The notes under the pieces: generated by a model | The model's database searches: none | The model's input: the letters and a program-made list of their open reading frames with translations, nothing else | Told to the model about the DNA's origin: nothing | DNA from: Saprospiraceae bacterium | GTDB taxonomy: Bacteria > Bacteroidota > Bacteroidia > Chitinophagales > Saprospiraceae | Direction of reading: 5' to 3' | DNA length: 64,000 nt | NCBI GenBank assembly: GCA_958295895.1 | Contig: CATQHI010000027.1 | Coordinates: forward strand, 62,001-126,000 | In this document: positions 8,202-17,434 of the stretch, one piece after another | Layout: the number at the start of each line of letters is the position of its first letter | Numbering within the stretch: the first letter of the stretch is position 1 | Program-made: the position numbers and the translations under genes

Positions 8202-10622
8202 CTACTTGAGTTTGTACTTTACCCCCGCCGTGACCACCTGCGTCTCGTAGTAATTGGCCGTGGTGACGGTAAATCCCTCCCCGGTAAATTGCTCGCGGAT
8301 CTGGAAGGTATTGAGTAGATCGGTAGCCGCCAGGCTCAATTCCAACCGCTGAGTGAGTAGTTGCTTGCGTAGGCCCAGATCGAGACTGAAGCGCGAAAGC
8401 GTCTTGCCCTGGGGAATGATGTTCGGCGCGAGGTACTGTGCCGTTACCTGTAGGTCAACCGTCTCATTGATGTCCCCATTGACGTTGAGCTTGCCGTTCC
8501 AGGTGTAGCCGGTACTGCTCGCCACGGAGAAGGGCTGTACGGTAGGATACCGATGTTCGCCGCTGAAGGCATCCAGGTGATTGCGGTACCCACTCAGACT
8601 GGCATCGAAGCGCCACGCCTCGCTCAGCCGCCGGTCGACGATAATCTCCAGCCCGATATTCGTCCCATCCCCAAGATTTTGGGGGATGGTATGAAAGACC
8701 GGAAACTGCCCGCTGCCGTTCGCATCCGTAGTAAGGATGCGGGCGAAAATATTGGTGATCGACCGGTAGAAGACGGCGGCGTAGACCGAGCCCCGGTCGC
8801 CCCCCTGCTTCCAGGCGGCTTCCACCGTCTGGGTGAACTGGGGACGTAGCGCCGGGTTGCCGGTTTTGAGCAGTTCCGGGTCGTCGTACTTGGGAAAGGG
8901 CCGGACAAAGAATTCGCTGGGCCGATCGATGCGACGGTTGTAAAATAGCGAGACCTTTGCACCCGCGGCCCCGCCCCGGTAACTCAGCCGTGCACTGGGG
9001 AAGAGGGGTTGGTAATCGTACCGCTCGTTACCGTAGTAAGCGTTCTCCGGGTCGATGGTGAAGTCAACGACCGTAGGCTCGAAGCGTAGACCGGCCTCCA
9101 GCGTCAGCCGCTCGCCCTCGCGCACATAGTTGCCGTACAGGGCATACACGTCTTCCCGATACTCGGAGTAGCTGCCCAGGTCGGGGTCGAGAATGCTTTG
9201 CTCGCCCGGAAACAGCGTGTAGGTAAGCGGTATGCGCCGCAGACTGGTCTTGCTGCCCAGCTCCAGCGTACCGTTGGCCAGGGGCTTGGTGTAGTCGAGG
9301 CTGATGTTGTTGACGTACTCGTAAATGGTGAGGAAGGTGCCGTCCAGGAAGCGGCCGCCGTTCTTGTTGTCGACGAAGGGGAAGAGCTCGTCCTCGCCCC
9401 CGCCGGTGTAGAGGTAGCTGGCCCGTAGTTCGTGCCCCGGCTGACTGAATTTGTGGTCGAATGCGGCCGAGTAATTGATAAACTTGGTGCGCTCGTCCTC
9501 TATCCAGGTCCAGAGCCGCCGCCGCTCGCCGCTTTCGGCATCGTCGTAGGGTACGTAGCCAAGATCGTTGTGGTATTCATCCTGCCAGAGGGCAAAGACC
9601 GTGAGGGTATTGGCGGGGTCGATGAACCAGTCCAGCCCGCCCTTGAGGTTGTAGAGTTGTTGCTGGCGGTTTTCGAGGAACTGACTCTGAATGTCGCGCC
9701 GGTCGCTGCCGTCGGTGTAGTCGCGCAGGGTGAAGGTGTTGTTGTTCACCCGCCGGCGCACGATGCCGTCGCCCTGGAAGAAGAAGTTGATCTTCTCCTT
9801 GCGGTAGTTGAGGCTGAGGGCGGGATTGAGCTTGGGCGTCCAGGCGTACTTATCGGTGAGGTTCGGGAGGTTGGCCCGCCGCTCGGTCAGTTCTCCGAGC
9901 CCGCCGTAGAGGGCAGCCTCCCCGTTCCAGCCGTCGTTACGGTCTTTTTTGTAGATGATGTTGATCACGCCGGCCAGCCCGCGGGCGTCGTACTTAGCCG
10001 AGGGGTTGTTGATGATCTCGATGCGCTCGATGTTGGCGGCCGGCAGGTTGTCCAGGCCCCGCTGGTTGCCGAACCCGGTCAGGCTGCTGGGCTTGCCGTC
10101 GATGAGCACCGTGACCTGGTCGCTGCCGCGCAGTAGGATCTTGCCCTCCGGGTCCACCGTCACCCCGGGCAGGTTGCGCATGGCCTCGAGGGCCGAGCCG
10201 CCGGCCTGGGAGAGGTTATCGTCCAGCGAAAACACCTTACGGTCGAGGGCGGCGGCCACGGTTTCGCGGCGGCCGGTGACGGTGACCTCCTCCAGTTGGG
10301 CGGCATCGGCTTCTAGTGCGAGGCTACCGAGGTCGAGGGCGGCGGCGGTCTCCCCCACCCGGAAGGGATGGCTGAGCGGCAAGTAGCCTAGATAGGTGAT
10401 TTCGAGCGTGTAGTTGTCGGCGGCCAGGCTGCCGAGTTGGAAGCGGCCCTGCTCATCGGTGAGTACCCCTCCCTGCTGGCTGCCGTCTAGTAGTACGACG
10501 ATGGAGGCAAAAGGTAGGCCCTCCCCCATATCCGAACCTACCACGCGACCGCTTACCTCAGCGGTCTGACCGAAGCTAGTCAGGGAAAAAATTGAAAAAT
10601 ACAAGAACAGCAGTAAGCGCAT
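8202..10622 (-). CDS. TonB-dependent receptor (carboxypeptidase-regulatory-like plug, outer-membrane beta-barrel family)
   Basis: An 806-aa outer-membrane receptor with a signal peptide (to about residue 19), an N-terminal carboxypeptidase-regulatory-like beta-sandwich (SGRVVGSDMGEGLPFASI), a plug domain (LEAMRNLPGVTVDPEGKILLRGSDQVTVLIDG) and a long barrel ending in the aromatic-rich strand TAGVKYKLK. The layout fits the OMP_b-brl_3 type common in Bacteroidota, which import siderophores, metals or other small molecules by TonB energy. Neighbours are an MFS transporter downstream and a PepSY-like lipoprotein upstream. A copy of the interspersed motif (8956-8977) encodes GGAAGA between two barrel strands. 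Ligand unknown. Confidence 0.93.
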   Translation of the reverse strand: MRLLLFLYFSIFSLTSFGQTAEVSGRVVGSDMGEGLPFASIVVLLDGSQQGGVLTDEQGRFQLGSLAADNYTLEITYLGYLPLSHPFRVGETAAALDLGSLALEADAAQLEEVTVTGRRETVAAALDRKVFSLDDNLSQAGGSALEAMRNLPGVTVDPEGKILLRGSDQVTVLIDGKPSSLTGFGNQRGLDNLPAANIERIEIINNPSAKYDARGLAGVINIIYKKDRNDGWNGEAALYGGLGELTERRANLPNLTDKYAWTPKLNPALSLNYRKEKINFFFQGDGIVRRRVNNNTFTLRDYTDGSDRRDIQSQFLENRQQQLYNLKGGLDWFIDPANTLTVFALWQDEYHNDLGYVPYDDAESGERRRLWTWIEDERTKFINYSAAFDHKFSQPGHELRASYLYTGGGEDELFPFVDNKNGGRFLDGTFLTIYEYVNNISLDYTKPLANGTLELGSKTSLRRIPLTYTLFPGEQSILDPDLGSYSEYREDVYALYGNYVREGERLTLEAGLRFEPTVVDFTIDPENAYYGNERYDYQPLFPSARLSYRGGAAGAKVSLFYNRRIDRPSEFFVRPFPKYDDPELLKTGNPALRPQFTQTVEAAWKQGGDRGSVYAAVFYRSITNIFARILTTDANGSGQFPVFHTIPQNLGDGTNIGLEIIVDRRLSEAWRFDASLSGYRNHLDAFSGEHRYPTVQPFSVASSTGYTWNGKLNVNGDINETVDLQVTAQYLAPNIIPQGKTLSRFSLDLGLRKQLLTQRLELSLAATDLLNTFQIREQFTGEGFTVTTANYYETQVVTAGVKYKLK
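8956..8977 (+). repeat. Interspersed GC-rich motif, copy 2
   Basis: TTT followed by GCACCCGCGGCCCCGCCCC; one change (T to C at position 6) from consensus. Inside the TonB receptor, encoding GGAAGA in a barrel turn. Confidence 0.82.
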
Positions 10623-10657
10623 AGGGTGGAGTTAGAGTACATGGTCAACAAGATAGC

Positions 10658-11128
10658 TTAATCGCGGTCCGCTTCCGTCAGGGGTACGCGCTCGACCAGG
10701 GTACCGTCCTCGGTAAACAAGGCATCAAACTTGGCGTCGTCCTTACCTTCCAGTTCGGCTTCGTAGACGATCCTGCCATCCGGGTAGGTGATCCGGGCGG
10801 CTTCCTCGATCTCGTGGCCGGCGAAGTCGCGCGCCAGGGTAGCCAGTACGGCGGCGGGCAGGTCGTTTTTCTTCAGTTCCTGTTCTGTTTCCAACAGGTC
10901 ACCGGCGGCGGAGTAAGTGTCGCTATACTCACGGCCCTCCACCTTGTATTCGGCTTCGTAGGAGCCGTCTTCTTCCGTTTCCCACTCCGCCTTACCGGTA
11001 GTGGGGTGCAAACTTGTGAAGCGGTCGGTGACGGCGGCAGGTATTTCGGTGGCCTTTACCATGTCCCGTTCCAGGGAGCAGGAAGCCAGTAAAAATGAAC
11101 ACAGGGCAGTTACAAAGAAGGTTTTCAT
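10658..11128 (-). CDS. PepSY-like lipoprotein
   Basis: A 156-aa predicted lipoprotein with lipobox LLASCS. Two repeats of the pattern acidic strand then amphipathic helix (VEGREYSDTYSAAGDLLETEQEL and ITYPDGRIVYEAELEGKDD) match PepSY-like periplasmic proteins (DUF2874 type) of Bacteroidota, which are often encoded near two-component systems and TonB receptors. I place the start at 11128 because the hydrophobic signal begins there; the longer frame reads through the interspersed motif. It is 35 bases upstream of the TonB receptor and likely in its operon. Confidence 0.82.
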   Translation of the reverse strand: MKTFFVTALCSFLLASCSLERDMVKATEIPAAVTDRFTSLHPTTGKAEWETEEDGSYEAEYKVEGREYSDTYSAAGDLLETEQELKKNDLPAAVLATLARDFAGHEIEEAARITYPDGRIVYEAELEGKDDAKFDALFTEDGTLVERVPLTEADRD

Positions 11129-11154
11129 GATCAAGAGTTTTATACGTTTCCTTT

Positions 11155-11175
11155 GGCGGGGTCGCAGGTGCAAAG
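11155..11175 (-). repeat. Interspersed GC-rich motif, copy 3 (upstream of PepSY-like gene)
   Basis: On the minus strand it reads TTTGCACCTGCGACCCCGCC, one change from consensus in the core. It lies 27 bases before the PepSY-like start, and its 5' end is part of CAACTTTG (11171-11178), a near match to the TAnnTTTG promoter box. Confidence 0.82.
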
Positions 11176-11220
11176 TTGCCGGGTGAAGTTGGAGAAATAT
11201 TGGTCGGTAGGATATTCCAT

Positions 11221-11910
11221 TTAAATAGAGATATCCGCCCCTATACGCTTTTTCAGAGCGTGATTATACCAACTCAGCAACCCTACCAGCAGCGCTAACC
11301 CGAGCAGAAAACCAGCCAGCACGTCCGTCCCCCAGTGAACCCCCAGATATACCCGGGAAAAGGGCACGGTAAATACCAGGAATAGTGAGAAGACTCCCAA
11401 ACTTGCCCTCGCCTCCGTGGGCCAGCCGGTCATCCGGTAGGCCAGGTACGCTAAAAAGCCGAAGAAAACGGTATAGAACGTCACGTGCCCGCTCGGAAAA
11501 CTCTGAAACTGCGCCTCGTACACTACCCGCACCAGATCGGCCGTGGGCCGCTGCCGGTTCATGATGAGTTTGGCAGCGGCAATGACCGGAAGGCTCAGCA
11601 CCGACAGGAGTATAAACTTTGCTTCCAGGGTTTCGCGGGCGAGGTAAAAAGCCGTGGCCGCGACCGCAATACTAATCCCCGCCCCCACATTGCTCCCAAA
11701 CCAACTGATGGCCCTCATGAGCCAGTCCAGGGCAGGTGACTGATGCTCCTGTACCTCCTCCGAAAACTCGATGTCCAAGACTGAAGTAGGCAGCAGGTAG
11801 ACGAAGACGGTAAGGAAAAGATACCCCACCACCAGGGTCAGCACGAGGTGCAGGGCCAGCCGCTCGTCCCGACGGAGATAGTTCGTTATATTCTTCCAGA
11901 TAGCTTGCAC
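11221..11910 (-). CDS. PAP2-family membrane phosphatase
   Basis: A 229-aa inner-membrane PAP2 phosphatase. All three catalytic blocks are present: KLIMNRQRP (KxxxxxxRP), PSGH, and SRVYLGVHWGTD (SRxxxxxHxxxD). Six hydrophobic helices are visible. The GTG at 11908-11910 is chosen because it is 10 bases after the stop of the ArnT-like gene; the longer frame overlaps that gene and lacks a membrane-protein start. Such enzymes dephosphorylate undecaprenyl diphosphate, phosphatidylglycerol phosphate or lipid A. Following an ArnT-like transferase, a role in lipid A or lipid carrier remodelling is plausible. Confidence 0.87.
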   Translation of the reverse strand: MQAIWKNITNYLRRDERLALHLVLTLVVGYLFLTVFVYLLPTSVLDIEFSEEVQEHQSPALDWLMRAISWFGSNVGAGISIAVAATAFYLARETLEAKFILLSVLSLPVIAAAKLIMNRQRPTADLVRVVYEAQFQSFPSGHVTFYTVFFGFLAYLAYRMTGWPTEARASLGVFSLFLVFTVPFSRVYLGVHWGTDVLAGFLLGLALLVGLLSWYNHALKKRIGADISI

Positions 11911-11920
11911 TGTGAATCGT

Positions 11921-13564
11921 TTAGTTATAGTAGATGTAGTACCTACCCAATCGGTCCTGCCGGCCCAGTCCCTCCAACCAGCCGCGGAGGCTATCCGACG
12001 GCGGGCTGGGGGCAACCACCACGATGGGGGTGCGTTCCCACCGCCGGGATAGTAGGTCGACGGTGGCGGGTGCCGATACGTCGTACCACCGTTCGTGCCA
12101 CTGCAAGTCTACCTGGTGGGACGTATCCCGCGGCGTATCGCCCTCGTACAGCCGCCTCATATCGGTCTCCAGACCGAAGGCCAGCCCGGGCAGCTCCCGG
12201 TTAACTACGTACACCTCGCGGTCACCCAGTCCACGCTCCCTCAGGTAGCGGACCAGGGGGTGCGGACTATTAACTAGCAATTCGTTGTTACTGAGAAATT
12301 CCCGACCGATGGGGATCAGGCAGGTAGCAAAAAGGAGGCTCACGGTAAGTAAGCGCTCCGCTCCGTTGGCGCTGGTAGTGACCGTGTGACGCGGTAACCA
12401 CCAGATCAGCGGCAGTGCGATACTCAGGTAGGCATAGTACCGGACGCCCCCCGCTACCTGAGCGGTCAGCCAGGGAGCTACGAACAAGGCCGCAAGCAGT
12501 AACGTGGTCCATATCTGCATCATGCGTACCCATCGCTGCATCTGGCGTTCACTGGTTTGTTCTTGTTGCAGCCACACCGCCGCTAGCAGGGCAATTCCCG
12601 CATAGGCCGGGAGCACGTACAGCATCAGTTTCGACTGTGCGAAGGAATAAAACAGGATGGGTCCGATGACCCACGCGGCCAACCAAATCATGGTTTTGCG
12701 CCCTGCCCGCATGGCCAGCCACCGACGACCGTACACGATCAATGCCACCCCCCAGGGAAACGTAGTCGCCAGTACGGTCACGAGGTAAAAGTAGGCGGGC
12801 TTAGCGCGCATCCACTGGTCGGAGGTATAGCGGTGTAGGGTCTGCTCCACTACGAAGTAATGTAGTAAGGACGGGTCTTCGAAGATCAGCGCTGCGTACC
12901 AGGAAAGGCCGACTAGCAGAAACACCAGCACACCAACAGCGTGCCGTCCAATCACCTTCCACCAACTATCGGGCGGATACAGCAAATAATACGTGGGCAG
13001 TAGGACGGCCGGCAGGATGACCACCCCCGCCCCCTTGGTCAGCGCCGCCAGCCCCCAACAGGCGTAGGTGAGCACTAGCCAGGGAAGCGGGTGCTGGTCT
13101 TTTTGGGAACGCAGGAAAGCCCAGACCCCAGCCAGGAGAAAGGTGGTCAGGTACAGGTCGGTAGTCAGGTTGTGAGCCCCCAGGAGTACGGCGGGAAAGG
13201 AAGCGTAGATGGCTACCGCCCAGAGGGCGGTCCGGCGGTCAAGGAGTAGTCCGCCGATGCGGTAGACCAGCCAGAACTGGGCCAGCAGAGCAACCTGGAG
13301 AAAGAAGCGTGCCGACCAGGGGGAGACTCCGAAGAGCCGGTAGGCAAGCGCCGTAACGGCGTAGGTAAGCGGTGGCTTATGGTAATGCCGAAGGCCGGTA
13401 AAGGTGGGGTGCAGGTAGTCGCCGCTCAGGTACATCTCCCGGCTCATTTCGGCGTAGCGGGCCTCGCTGGTTTCCAGTACGCCCCAGGAGCCGAGGCGGT
13501 AAAAGAGCAGCAGGCTAAAGAGGACTAGTAGCGCCTGGATGACCCGGCGGGCCGTGAACGTCAT
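11921..13564 (-). CDS. ArnT/PMT-like lipid-linked glycosyltransferase
   Basis: A 547-aa polytopic membrane glycosyltransferase of the GT-C fold (PMT_2/ArnT type). The first periplasmic loop has ETSEARYAEMSREM followed by GLRHYHKPPLTY, the donor-binding pattern of ArnT and its relatives, which move sugars from polyprenyl phosphate to lipid A or proteins. About eleven to thirteen helices and a small C-terminal soluble domain follow. The start at 13564 (MTFTARR) precedes the first helix directly; the ORF extension is spurious. It is in line with the HD gene upstream (60-base gap) and the PAP2 phosphatase downstream. Confidence 0.85.
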   Translation of the reverse strand: MTFTARRVIQALLVLFSLLLFYRLGSWGVLETSEARYAEMSREMYLSGDYLHPTFTGLRHYHKPPLTYAVTALAYRLFGVSPWSARFFLQVALLAQFWLVYRIGGLLLDRRTALWAVAIYASFPAVLLGAHNLTTDLYLTTFLLAGVWAFLRSQKDQHPLPWLVLTYACWGLAALTKGAGVVILPAVLLPTYYLLYPPDSWWKVIGRHAVGVLVFLLVGLSWYAALIFEDPSLLHYFVVEQTLHRYTSDQWMRAKPAYFYLVTVLATTFPWGVALIVYGRRWLAMRAGRKTMIWLAAWVIGPILFYSFAQSKLMLYVLPAYAGIALLAAVWLQQEQTSERQMQRWVRMMQIWTTLLLAALFVAPWLTAQVAGGVRYYAYLSIALPLIWWLPRHTVTTSANGAERLLTVSLLFATCLIPIGREFLSNNELLVNSPHPLVRYLRERGLGDREVYVVNRELPGLAFGLETDMRRLYEGDTPRDTSHQVDLQWHERWYDVSAPATVDLLSRRWERTPIVVVAPSPPSDSLRGWLEGLGRQDRLGRYYIYYN

Positions 13565-13624
13565 GGGGAGGGATTGCCGTGAGCCGGCGAAGTACCCCAC
13601 CAACCCTGTAGAAATATTGGAGGA

Positions 13625-14278
13625 CTAGTGAAGGCCGTAGCGTTCCTTGAGCGGTTGCAGGACGGTCCTTCCGTACCGGGTAAAGTACTGGTGGGCACGC
13701 AGGAACGCCTCGTTTTCCTCGTGCCACTGCTCGTCCGTGTAGGCTTTGGAGAGTATCCGCTTCCACTCTTCGCGTAGCAGCTCCTGTGAATGGGCATACG
13801 TAGGATGGGCAAGGTGGTAGAGATCGGCATCGCATAGGATCTCCTGGGGCTGGGTGCGGGGGTGCTGCGGCATCTGGGTGGCCAGAATGCAGCCTTCCAC
13901 AACGGCGATTTTCTCCGCCGAATAGTCCTCCGTGAGCAGGAAGGCGCGGGCAATTTCAGCGCTTACCGCCTCGTGACCGAGGTAGCGTACAGTCAGCCCG
14001 GTATCGTGAAACCAGGCCGCCAGGATCAAAACCTCCATTTCTTCCAGGGACACGGCCTCCGCCCCGCCGATGGCCAGGACGCCGTGCACCACATCGAGGG
14101 TGTGGTGCAGGTTGTGGTACAGCAGATCGGATGCAAGCCTGGAGATCAGTAGGCGGGAGACGTAGTGGCCGGCACGGTGGGTAATTGTCGGGGTGCGATG
14201 GTGCCACTTAGGTAGCGGGGTATTCATGGTTTTCGGGGGGGCTTCCGCGACGTTCTTCTGCCGATCTTCGTTACGCAT
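13625..14278 (-). CDS. HD-domain phosphohydrolase
   Basis: A 217-aa soluble protein (or 200 aa if it starts at 14227). The metal-binding motif is clear: YHNLHHTLDVV, then AAWFHDTG (the HD pair), then a downstream aspartate in DADLYHLA. Proteins of this type hydrolyse nucleotides or cyclic nucleotides; in Bacteroidota similar HD modules are found alone or fused to adenylate cyclase domains. It sits between the RND permease and the lipid A genes. Whether it belongs functionally to them is not known. Confidence 0.82.
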   Translation of the reverse strand: MRNEDRQKNVAEAPPKTMNTPLPKWHHRTPTITHRAGHYVSRLLISRLASDLLYHNLHHTLDVVHGVLAIGGAEAVSLEEMEVLILAAWFHDTGLTVRYLGHEAVSAEIARAFLLTEDYSAEKIAVVEGCILATQMPQHPRTQPQEILCDADLYHLAHPTYAHSQELLREEWKRILSKAYTDEQWHEENEAFLRAHQYFTRYGRTVLQPLKERYGLH

Positions 14279-14415
14279 TGGGTTGACTTTTTCAAGCGTG
14301 AAAGCGCGTAGTGATGGATCATAGGGCAGGTTTACCCCGCCAGCCCAGCGGGGTTTTGACAAAGTTGCTACGGCATACTGGAGAAAACTTGGAGGGGGTG
14401 CGGTGCGGCAATATT

Positions 14416-17400
14416 TTATGTCTTTTCGATTAGCCGCAACAGCGTCGGCAGCACGAGCAGCAGTAGAGGCAGGGCTACCACCAGCCCCCCGATGACCGCG
14501 ATGGCCAGGGGCTGGTGCATCTGCGCACCCGTGCCCAGGGCCAGGGCAAGGGGGAGCAGGGCCATGATGGCCCCGATGGCCGTCATGAGCTTGGGGCGCA
14601 TGCGGGTAGAGATGGCGTATACGATGGCCTCGTCCCGCCCCTCACGGTGGCGATTTTCGGCGTACTGGAAGTAGGTAAAGATGCTGTTCTCCCCGATGAT
14701 GCCGATGACCATGATGATGCCGATGTAGCTACCTACGTTGAGGGAGGTGCCCGTCAGGTACAAAGCCGCCAGACTGCCGGAAGCGCCGAGCACGGCCAGC
14801 ACCACGATGAGCAGCGCCACCCCGAAGCGTTTGAAGAAAAATAGAATCACCGTAAAGACCAGCAGACTGGCCAGTACCAGTATCTGCAGCAGCTCGCTGA
14901 AGGCCTGCTTCTGCTGGGCGTATTCCCCGCCGTACTCGATCGTGTACCCCGGCGGAAGCGGTATCTGGGCGGCAACCCGGGTACGGATGTCCGCCAGTGT
15001 ACTGCCCAGGTCGCGGCCGCTGAGCCGGGCGGAGACTACGCCCATACTCTTCAGGTTCTCGCGGTTGATCTCCCCCGTGCCGGCCCGTACCGTGACCGTG
15101 GCGAAGCGTTCCAGGGGCAGCAGCCGGCCCTGCGGCGTGAAGAGCAGGGCGTTGCGCAGATCGCGCACGCTGGTCGTCGCGCTGTTAGGATAGACCATGC
15201 GGATGGGCGTAATCTGCTGCGTCTCCGGAATGCCCCCCTCGAGCGTACCCTCCAGCTGAGTCTGGAGCTGAAATTGAAAGTCGGCGGCGGAAAGGCCGTA
15301 CTGCTCCAGCCGGGCCACGTCGGGGTCGACCAGTACGGAAGGCCCGGCGATGGTAATGCCGTCGAATACGTCGGCCGTACCCGGTACCGCTTCGACCACC
15401 GTGGCCACGCGGCGCGAAAGCTCGTCCAGCACCCGCTGCTCGCTGCCGAAGATCTTGATCTCGATGGGCTGTACGCTGGTCATAAGGTCGCCGAGCATGT
15501 CCGTGATGACCTGCCCGAAATCAACCGTCAGCGCCGGGAGAATCGTTTCCACCCGTTGCCGGATCTCGTTGGACACCTCATCCGTCGACAGCTTCCGGTC
15601 CTTGGCCAGCTGGATAAGGTAGTCCCCCCGGTTAGGCTCGGTGATAAAAAACCCCATCTGGGTGCCCGTGCGCCGGGAGTAGGAAACTACCGTGGGGATG
15701 CTGTCCAGAATGGCATCCACCTGCCGGAGCATCAGGTCGGTAGCCTCCAGGGAGGTGCCCGGGGGGGAGTTGTAATCCAGCACGATGGAGCCCTCGTCGA
15801 GCTCGGGCAGGAAGCCGGACGGCAGTAGCGGAGCCACTAGGTAAACGACGGCCCCTAGCAGCACCACGGTCAGGATACTGTAGCCCGGATGACCGATCAC
15901 CGTCTTCACCCAGTGCTTTTCCTCCACGGTCTTTTGCACCTGCGTGCCCGCCCCCTTCCGATTTGCGTTGAGCAGGAGATAAATGACCGGCAGGCCGATC
16001 CAGGTGATGAAAAACGAACACACGAGGGTGATGATCATCGTCTCGGTGAGAATGCGGAAGTAAGCCCCCGCGATGCCCGTCATCAGTACGAAGGGGATGA
16101 AGATGACGATCGTGCTCAGGGAGGAGCCCACCATGGCCGGGAAGAGGTAGCCGATCGCATCGCTCACCAGCTCGCGGGCCGGGGTGTCGGGGTGTTCCTC
16201 GTGGCTGCGGTGCAGCTGCTCGACGATGATGATGGCGTCGTCGATCACCAGTCCGATGGCCGCCGCAATCGCGCCCAGGGTCATGATATTGAAGGCATAG
16301 CCCAGCAGGTAAAGCACCGCGATCGTGAGGCTGAGCGTGAGCGGAATGGTCACCAGCAGTACGGCACTGCTGCGTAGCGAGCGCAGGAATACGATGGCGA
16401 CCAGGATGGCCAGTCCCAGGCCGATCCACAGCACGTCCTGGATGCCCCGCACGGAGTCCTTCACGAAGTCGGCCTGCTGGTAGTAGGGCCGCAGCACCAC
16501 GCCCCGGGGCAGGAGGGTATTGAGGGCGGCTACCTTGACCGCCAGGGAGTCAGCCACGTCGATGAGGTTGGCACTGACCTGCTTGGTGACCGCCACCAGG
16601 GGCACGTCCTGGCCGTTGGCCTTGATCCTGATGTATTCCTTCTGGGCGGTGATGACCACCTCGGCGATATCCTGCACGTGCACCGTGCGCATGGGGGAGG
16701 CAAAGATCACCGTCTGCTGCAGGTCGTAAAGGTCGTTGATGACCGCGTCGGTCAGCGTGAGGTAGAGGCGGTCGTAGTCCTGCAGGTAGCCGTTGGAGTT
16801 GACGAAGTTGGCCCCGGTGAGGACGCTATCGACCATCTGGGGCGTGATGCCCAGCTCGCTCATGCGCTGGGGGCGGAGCAGCAGGTGGTACTCCTTGGTT
16901 TTGCCGCCCGTAACGGATACCTCCGATACCCCCGGCACCTGGGAGAGAAAGGGCTTGACGGTATATAGGGCGATGTCCTTCAACTCGATCTGGCTCAGGT
17001 TGCCCTCCAGGGAGTAGCCCGCGATGGGCAGGATGGAGGGGTTCATCTTCTCGACGGTGAGGCGCACGTCCGGCGGCAGGTCCACGCGGATCTGATTGAC
17101 CAGGCTCTCGACGCGCTGCAGCCCGAGGTCGATGTCGGTGTTCCAGTCGAAGAAGGCGGAGATCTCCGCGCTGCCGCGGCTGGTGGTGCTGCGCACGTCC
17201 TGGATGCCCGGGGCCCGCTTGACGGCCTCCTCCAGGGGGCGGGTGACGGTGAGCATCATCTTCTGCACCGGTTGCTGCCCGTTCTCGGCGATGATCTTGA
17301 CCTTGGGGAAGGTGACGTCGGGGAACAGATCGGACTTCATCCTGCCGTAGCTGTACACCCCGGCCAGCAGCACGATCGCCAGGACCGCGGTGATGGGGTT

Positions 17401-17424
17401 CCGGTAGTTTACGTAGTCGATCAT
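14416..17424 (-). CDS. RND efflux permease (AcrB/HAE-like)
   Basis: A 1002-aa inner-membrane RND pump. Landmarks in order: N-terminal helix (NPITAVLAIVLLAGVYSYGRM), porter domain, TM4 with the proton-relay acids in IGLVIDDAIIIVEQLHR, and the second half with TM7-TM12. The paired acids DD in TM4 fit drug/organic (HAE) pumps better than metal (HME) pumps, but substrate is open. Start at 17424 (MIDYVNYRNP) is 10 bases after the adaptor stop. A copy of the interspersed motif (15933-15955) encodes GAGTQVQ in the cytoplasmic loop between the two halves. Forms a complete tripartite system with the two upstream genes. Confidence 0.93.
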   Translation of the reverse strand: MIDYVNYRNPITAVLAIVLLAGVYSYGRMKSDLFPDVTFPKVKIIAENGQQPVQKMMLTVTRPLEEAVKRAPGIQDVRSTTSRGSAEISAFFDWNTDIDLGLQRVESLVNQIRVDLPPDVRLTVEKMNPSILPIAGYSLEGNLSQIELKDIALYTVKPFLSQVPGVSEVSVTGGKTKEYHLLLRPQRMSELGITPQMVDSVLTGANFVNSNGYLQDYDRLYLTLTDAVINDLYDLQQTVIFASPMRTVHVQDIAEVVITAQKEYIRIKANGQDVPLVAVTKQVSANLIDVADSLAVKVAALNTLLPRGVVLRPYYQQADFVKDSVRGIQDVLWIGLGLAILVAIVFLRSLRSSAVLLVTIPLTLSLTIAVLYLLGYAFNIMTLGAIAAAIGLVIDDAIIIVEQLHRSHEEHPDTPARELVSDAIGYLFPAMVGSSLSTIVIFIPFVLMTGIAGAYFRILTETMIITLVCSFFITWIGLPVIYLLLNANRKGAGTQVQKTVEEKHWVKTVIGHPGYSILTVVLLGAVVYLVAPLLPSGFLPELDEGSIVLDYNSPPGTSLEATDLMLRQVDAILDSIPTVVSYSRRTGTQMGFFITEPNRGDYLIQLAKDRKLSTDEVSNEIRQRVETILPALTVDFGQVITDMLGDLMTSVQPIEIKIFGSEQRVLDELSRRVATVVEAVPGTADVFDGITIAGPSVLVDPDVARLEQYGLSAADFQFQLQTQLEGTLEGGIPETQQITPIRMVYPNSATTSVRDLRNALLFTPQGRLLPLERFATVTVRAGTGEINRENLKSMGVVSARLSGRDLGSTLADIRTRVAAQIPLPPGYTIEYGGEYAQQKQAFSELLQILVLASLLVFTVILFFFKRFGVALLIVVLAVLGASGSLAALYLTGTSLNVGSYIGIIMVIGIIGENSIFTYFQYAENRHREGRDEAIVYAISTRMRPKLMTAIGAIMALLPLALALGTGAQMHQPLAIAVIGGLVVALPLLLLVLPTLLRLIEKT
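15933..15955 (+). repeat. Interspersed GC-rich motif, copy 4
   Basis: TTT then GCACCTGCGTGCCCGCCCCC; two changes from consensus. Inside the RND permease, encoding GAGTQVQ in the central cytoplasmic loop. Confidence 0.8.
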
Positions 17425-17434
17425 CGGGCGGGCA

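Noticed and set aside
9432-10136. 234-aa plus-strand frame opposite the TonB receptor
   Set aside because: Shadow of the plug-domain region; Val/Glu bias typical of antisense GC-rich frames.
14517-14540. TGCATCTGCGCACCCGTGCCC in the RND permease
   Set aside because: Breaks the invariant ACC; not counted.
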